Part shown: positions 4,692-6,417 of the stretch, in pieces | How positions within the stretch are numbered: the first letter of the stretch is position 1 | Layout: every line of letters begins with the position of its first letter | Source: CAYFSS01 sp964345975 | GTDB taxonomy: Bacteria > Bacillota > Clostridia > Saccharofermentanales > Fastidiosipilaceae | Reading direction: 5' to 3' | DNA length: 6,417 bases | NCBI GenBank assembly: GCA_964345975.1 | Contig: CAYFSS010000043.1 | Span: 1-6,417 of the forward strand | The notes under the pieces: generated by a model | What the model was told of the DNA's origin: nothing | The model's database searches: none | The model's input: the letters and a program-made list of their open reading frames with translations, nothing else | Translations under genes and position numbers: made by a program

Positions 4692-5762
4692 ATGTCCAAG
4701 ATGAAAGGCTATGCCATGCTCAGCATCGACAAGACCGGCTGGATCGAGAAAGATCGTCCCGTTTGTGGTCCAAACGATGCCATTATCAAACCTCTCGCCG
4801 TCTCCCCTTGTACTTCAGACATCCACACTGTTTGGGAAGGTGCATTAGGTGAGCGTCATAACATGATCCTCGGCCACGAAGGCTGTGGAGTTGTTGTCGA
4901 GGTTGGCGAAGCCGTCAAACACTTCAAAGTTGGCGACCGCATTATGGTTGCCGCAATCACCCCTGATTGGATGGATGTCCAGGCTCAAGCCGGTTACCCC
5001 ATGCACTCCGGTGAAATGCTCGGTGGCTGGAAATTCTCCAACACGAAAGACGGTATGTTCGCCGAGTACTTCCACGTCAACGATGCTGACGGCAACCTCG
5101 CTCACCTGCCCGACTCCATCAGCCCTGCGGAAGCCTGCATGCTCTCCGATATGGTCCCTACCGGCTTCCACGGCGCCGAACTTGCAGAGGTAACCTTCGG
5201 TGATACAGTTCTCGTTATCGGGATCGGTCCTGTCGGACTCATGGCTGTTGCTGCAGCTAACCTGTCCGGTGCCAGCCGCATTTTCTGTGTCGGCACACGT
5301 GAAGTCTGTGTCGAAGCTGCAAGAGGCTACGGCGGAACCGACTTCATTTCTTACAACGACGGTCCGATCGATAAGCAGGTTCTCGAATTGACCGACGGCG
5401 TGGGCGTCGACAAGATCATCATCGCCGGTGGCGATAACGATACGTTTGCTGAAGCTGTGCGCTGTCTTCGTCCGGGCGGTAGAATCGGCAACGTGAACTA
5501 CTTAGGTTCAGGTGAATTCATCCAGATTCCTCGCCTCGAGTGGGGTGTCGGTATGGGACACAAGACCATCACCGGCGGTCTCATGCCGGGCGGTCGCTAT
5601 CGCATCGAGAAGCTCGCTCGTCTAATCGAAGTCGGCAAGCTAGATGTCAAACCTCTCTTAACCCACTATTTCGACAAGTTCGAGGACATTGAAGAAGCTC
5701 TGTACCTTATGAAAGACAAGCCCCGTGATCTGATCAAGCCGGTGGTCGTCTTAGGGGAGTAA
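4692..5762 (+). CDS. adh: NADP-dependent secondary alcohol dehydrogenase (zinc-type MDR family)
   Basis: The enzyme interconverts secondary alcohols and ketones (for example isopropanol/acetone) with NADP(H) in the cytoplasm. The 356 residues closely resemble, from memory, the Clostridium beijerinckii and Thermoanaerobacter brockii enzymes: MKGYAMLSIDKTGWIEK at the N-terminus, LAVSPCTSDIHT, and KDKPRDLIKPVV at the C-terminus. Zinc ligands Cys40, His62 and Asp153, plus Glu63, are present and correspond to Cys37, His59, Asp150 and Glu60 of that family. The Rossmann motif GIGPVG is at 177-182. Gly201, Thr202, Arg203 and Tyr221 match the NADP-phosphate-binding Gly198/Ser199/Arg200/Tyr218 set with one conservative Ser-to-Thr change. 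The substrate-pocket Ile89 and Trp113 are kept. The structural-zinc cysteine cluster of horse-liver-type enzymes is absent, as usual for this branch. Codon choice (AAC, GGC, CGT, ATC) suggests high expression. It is a single-gene unit with its own promoter, palindrome and strong terminator. Confidence 0.93.
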   Translation: MSKMKGYAMLSIDKTGWIEKDRPVCGPNDAIIKPLAVSPCTSDIHTVWEGALGERHNMILGHEGCGVVVEVGEAVKHFKVGDRIMVAAITPDWMDVQAQAGYPMHSGEMLGGWKFSNTKDGMFAEYFHVNDADGNLAHLPDSISPAEACMLSDMVPTGFHGAELAEVTFGDTVLVIGIGPVGLMAVAAANLSGASRIFCVGTREVCVEAARGYGGTDFISYNDGPIDKQVLELTDGVGVDKIIIAGGDNDTFAEAVRCLRPGGRIGNVNYLGSGEFIQIPRLEWGVGMGHKTITGGLMPGGRYRIEKLARLIEVGKLDVKPLLTHYFDKFEDIEEALYLMKDKPRDLIKPVVVLGE

Positions 5763-5801
5763 GGCTTTACAGAATACCTTGTCTATCCGACGTAAATCGT
5801 T

Positions 5802-5828
5802 AGGGGGAACTTCGGTTCCCTCTTTTTT
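5802..5828 (+). terminator. Rho-independent terminator of the alcohol dehydrogenase gene
   Basis: AGGGGGAAC and GTTCCCTCT pair as a 9-bp stem (one G-T wobble) around a TTCG tetraloop, followed directly by a T run to 5828. It starts about 40 bp after the stop codon. A textbook intrinsic terminator. Confidence 0.92.
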
Positions 5829-5849
5829 GTGTGGGGATGAAAGATAAAC

Positions 5850-5884
5850 AGAATTCCCGGTACTGTCTAAGTACCGAGAATTCT
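5850..5884 (-). terminator. Long hairpin, probable terminator of the solute-binding protein gene
   Basis: Two 15-bp arms (AGAATTCCCGGTACT and AGTACCGAGAATTCT) pair around a 5-base loop with a single mismatch (C5857 opposite A5877). Read on the minus strand it follows the stop at 5936 by about 50 bases and leads into GTTTATCTTTC, a modest T-rich tail. As it sits between convergent genes it may stop transcription from both sides, although the alcohol dehydrogenase already has its own terminator. Confidence 0.65.
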
Positions 5885-5935
5885 TTACTCAGGAACTAAG
5901 TGTGAGGATTTGTGAACCCCTACTCATCTAGATTC

Positions 5936-6417
5936 CTAGCGATTGGATAGGAATCGATCATAAGCTGTTTGCCAGATTTCCAAGAATTCGGGCAAGCCGG
6001 CATTATCTAACTCTGACAGATAACTATCCCATGCATCATCAGCAGTACCGTCAAGAATGAATTCCATCTTGTAACGGTTGATGACACTCTTCAGCTGAGG
6101 CTGAATTTGGTTCAAACGGGTTTGTTCCTCATGAGATAGCATGATTTTAGGTACAGGAGTGTATTCAGCGAGAATTTCTTCTTTACCGTTCTCTCTTTGG
6201 TATTCAAGTAGATCAACGGCGTCCCATGTATAGTCAGCGTATTCACCATAATGCTCATTAAGAACAGCAAGAGATCCACGCGTAGGCGTTGAGTTACTTC
6301 TCAAATCACCAAAGATCTGATAATTTTCTTTTAGGACGATATTATCGTTTTCATCGAGGTCAAATTCCAAATACCCTTCATCCGTCTCCTTATATATCAT
6401 GCCGACGGAACCCCAGT
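5936..6417 (-). CDS. Extracellular solute-binding lipoprotein (LipO/YtcQ-like), C-terminal part only
   Basis: The frame is open from the right window edge to TAG at 5938-5936, about 160 residues; the ATG at 6400 is internal, since WGSVG is encoded ahead of it. The C-terminal pattern fits large family-1 ABC solute-binding lipoproteins of the LipO/YtcQ type, usually 500-550 residues. It has WGSVGMIYKETDEGY (a G.x.Y.DG-like segment), a charged helix LSHEEQTRLNQIQPQLKSVI, then FILDG and DAWDSYLSELDNAGLPEFLE leading to IWQTAYDRF near the end. Such proteins capture oligo- or polysaccharide fragments for an ABC importer with two permeases, presumably encoded beyond the window. The lipoprotein signal would lie there too. 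Family call moderately firm; ligand unknown. Confidence 0.75.
   Translation of the reverse strand, partial: WGSVGMIYKETDEGYLEFDLDENDNIVLKENYQIFGDLRSNSTPTRGSLAVLNEHYGEYADYTWDAVDLLEYQRENGKEEILAEYTPVPKIMLSHEEQTRLNQIQPQLKSVINRYKMEFILDGTADDAWDSYLSELDNAGLPEFLEIWQTAYDRFLSNR

Noticed and set aside
4845..5171. Minus-strand open frame inside the alcohol dehydrogenase gene
   Set aside because: A shadow of the strongly supported coding frame; no ribosome binding site and no recognisable domain.

Overview
The window looks like accessory chromosome from a low-to-moderate G+C member of the Bacillota, probably a fermentative Bacilli or Clostridia relative. The lineage call is an inference. It rests on a PfoR-like PTS IIC permease, a BceAB-type ABC transporter remnant, an SpxH/Thioredoxin_5-type DsbA-like protein, a Thermoanaerobacter/Clostridium-type NADP-dependent secondary alcohol dehydrogenase, a LipO/YtcQ-type solute-binding protein, strong AGGAGG-like ribosome binding sites and sigma-A-like promoters. 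I cannot name a genus.

Layout. Positions 1-850 (+) carry most of an alpha/beta hydrolase with an intact catalytic triad, probably cut at the left edge. It converges, with only an 11-bp gap, on a PTS IIC-type membrane protein (862-1890, -). Upstream of that gene is a well-formed promoter preceded by three direct repeats with a 25-bp period, then a gene-free stretch up to 2152. Positions 2153-3452 (-) hold the wreck of a bacitracin/antimicrobial-peptide ABC system. The ATPase gene has two frameshifts, both at G tracts. The permease gene keeps only its first transmembrane domain and is joined in frame to the last ~38 residues of a sensor histidine kinase. Divergent from it, at 3595-4473 (+), is a CxxC DsbA-like protein under a strong extended -10 promoter. 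After an AT-rich regulatory gap containing a perfect 20-bp palindrome just past a promoter comes a secondary alcohol dehydrogenase (4692-5762, +) with a textbook terminator. The right edge (5936-6417, -) is the C-terminal part of an extracellular solute-binding lipoprotein, with its own terminator-like hairpin.

How the genes work together. This is a set of independent transcription units rather than one pathway. The alcohol dehydrogenase is a fermentative redox enzyme and its promoter/palindrome arrangement suggests repression. The DsbA-like protein may be a thiol-redox or adaptor protein. The Bce-type module is decaying and cannot work as read. The most notable observation is the in-frame permease/histidine-kinase chimera, which records a deletion that collapsed a transporter plus two-component resistance module. 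The second is the repeat array upstream of the PTS IIC promoter.
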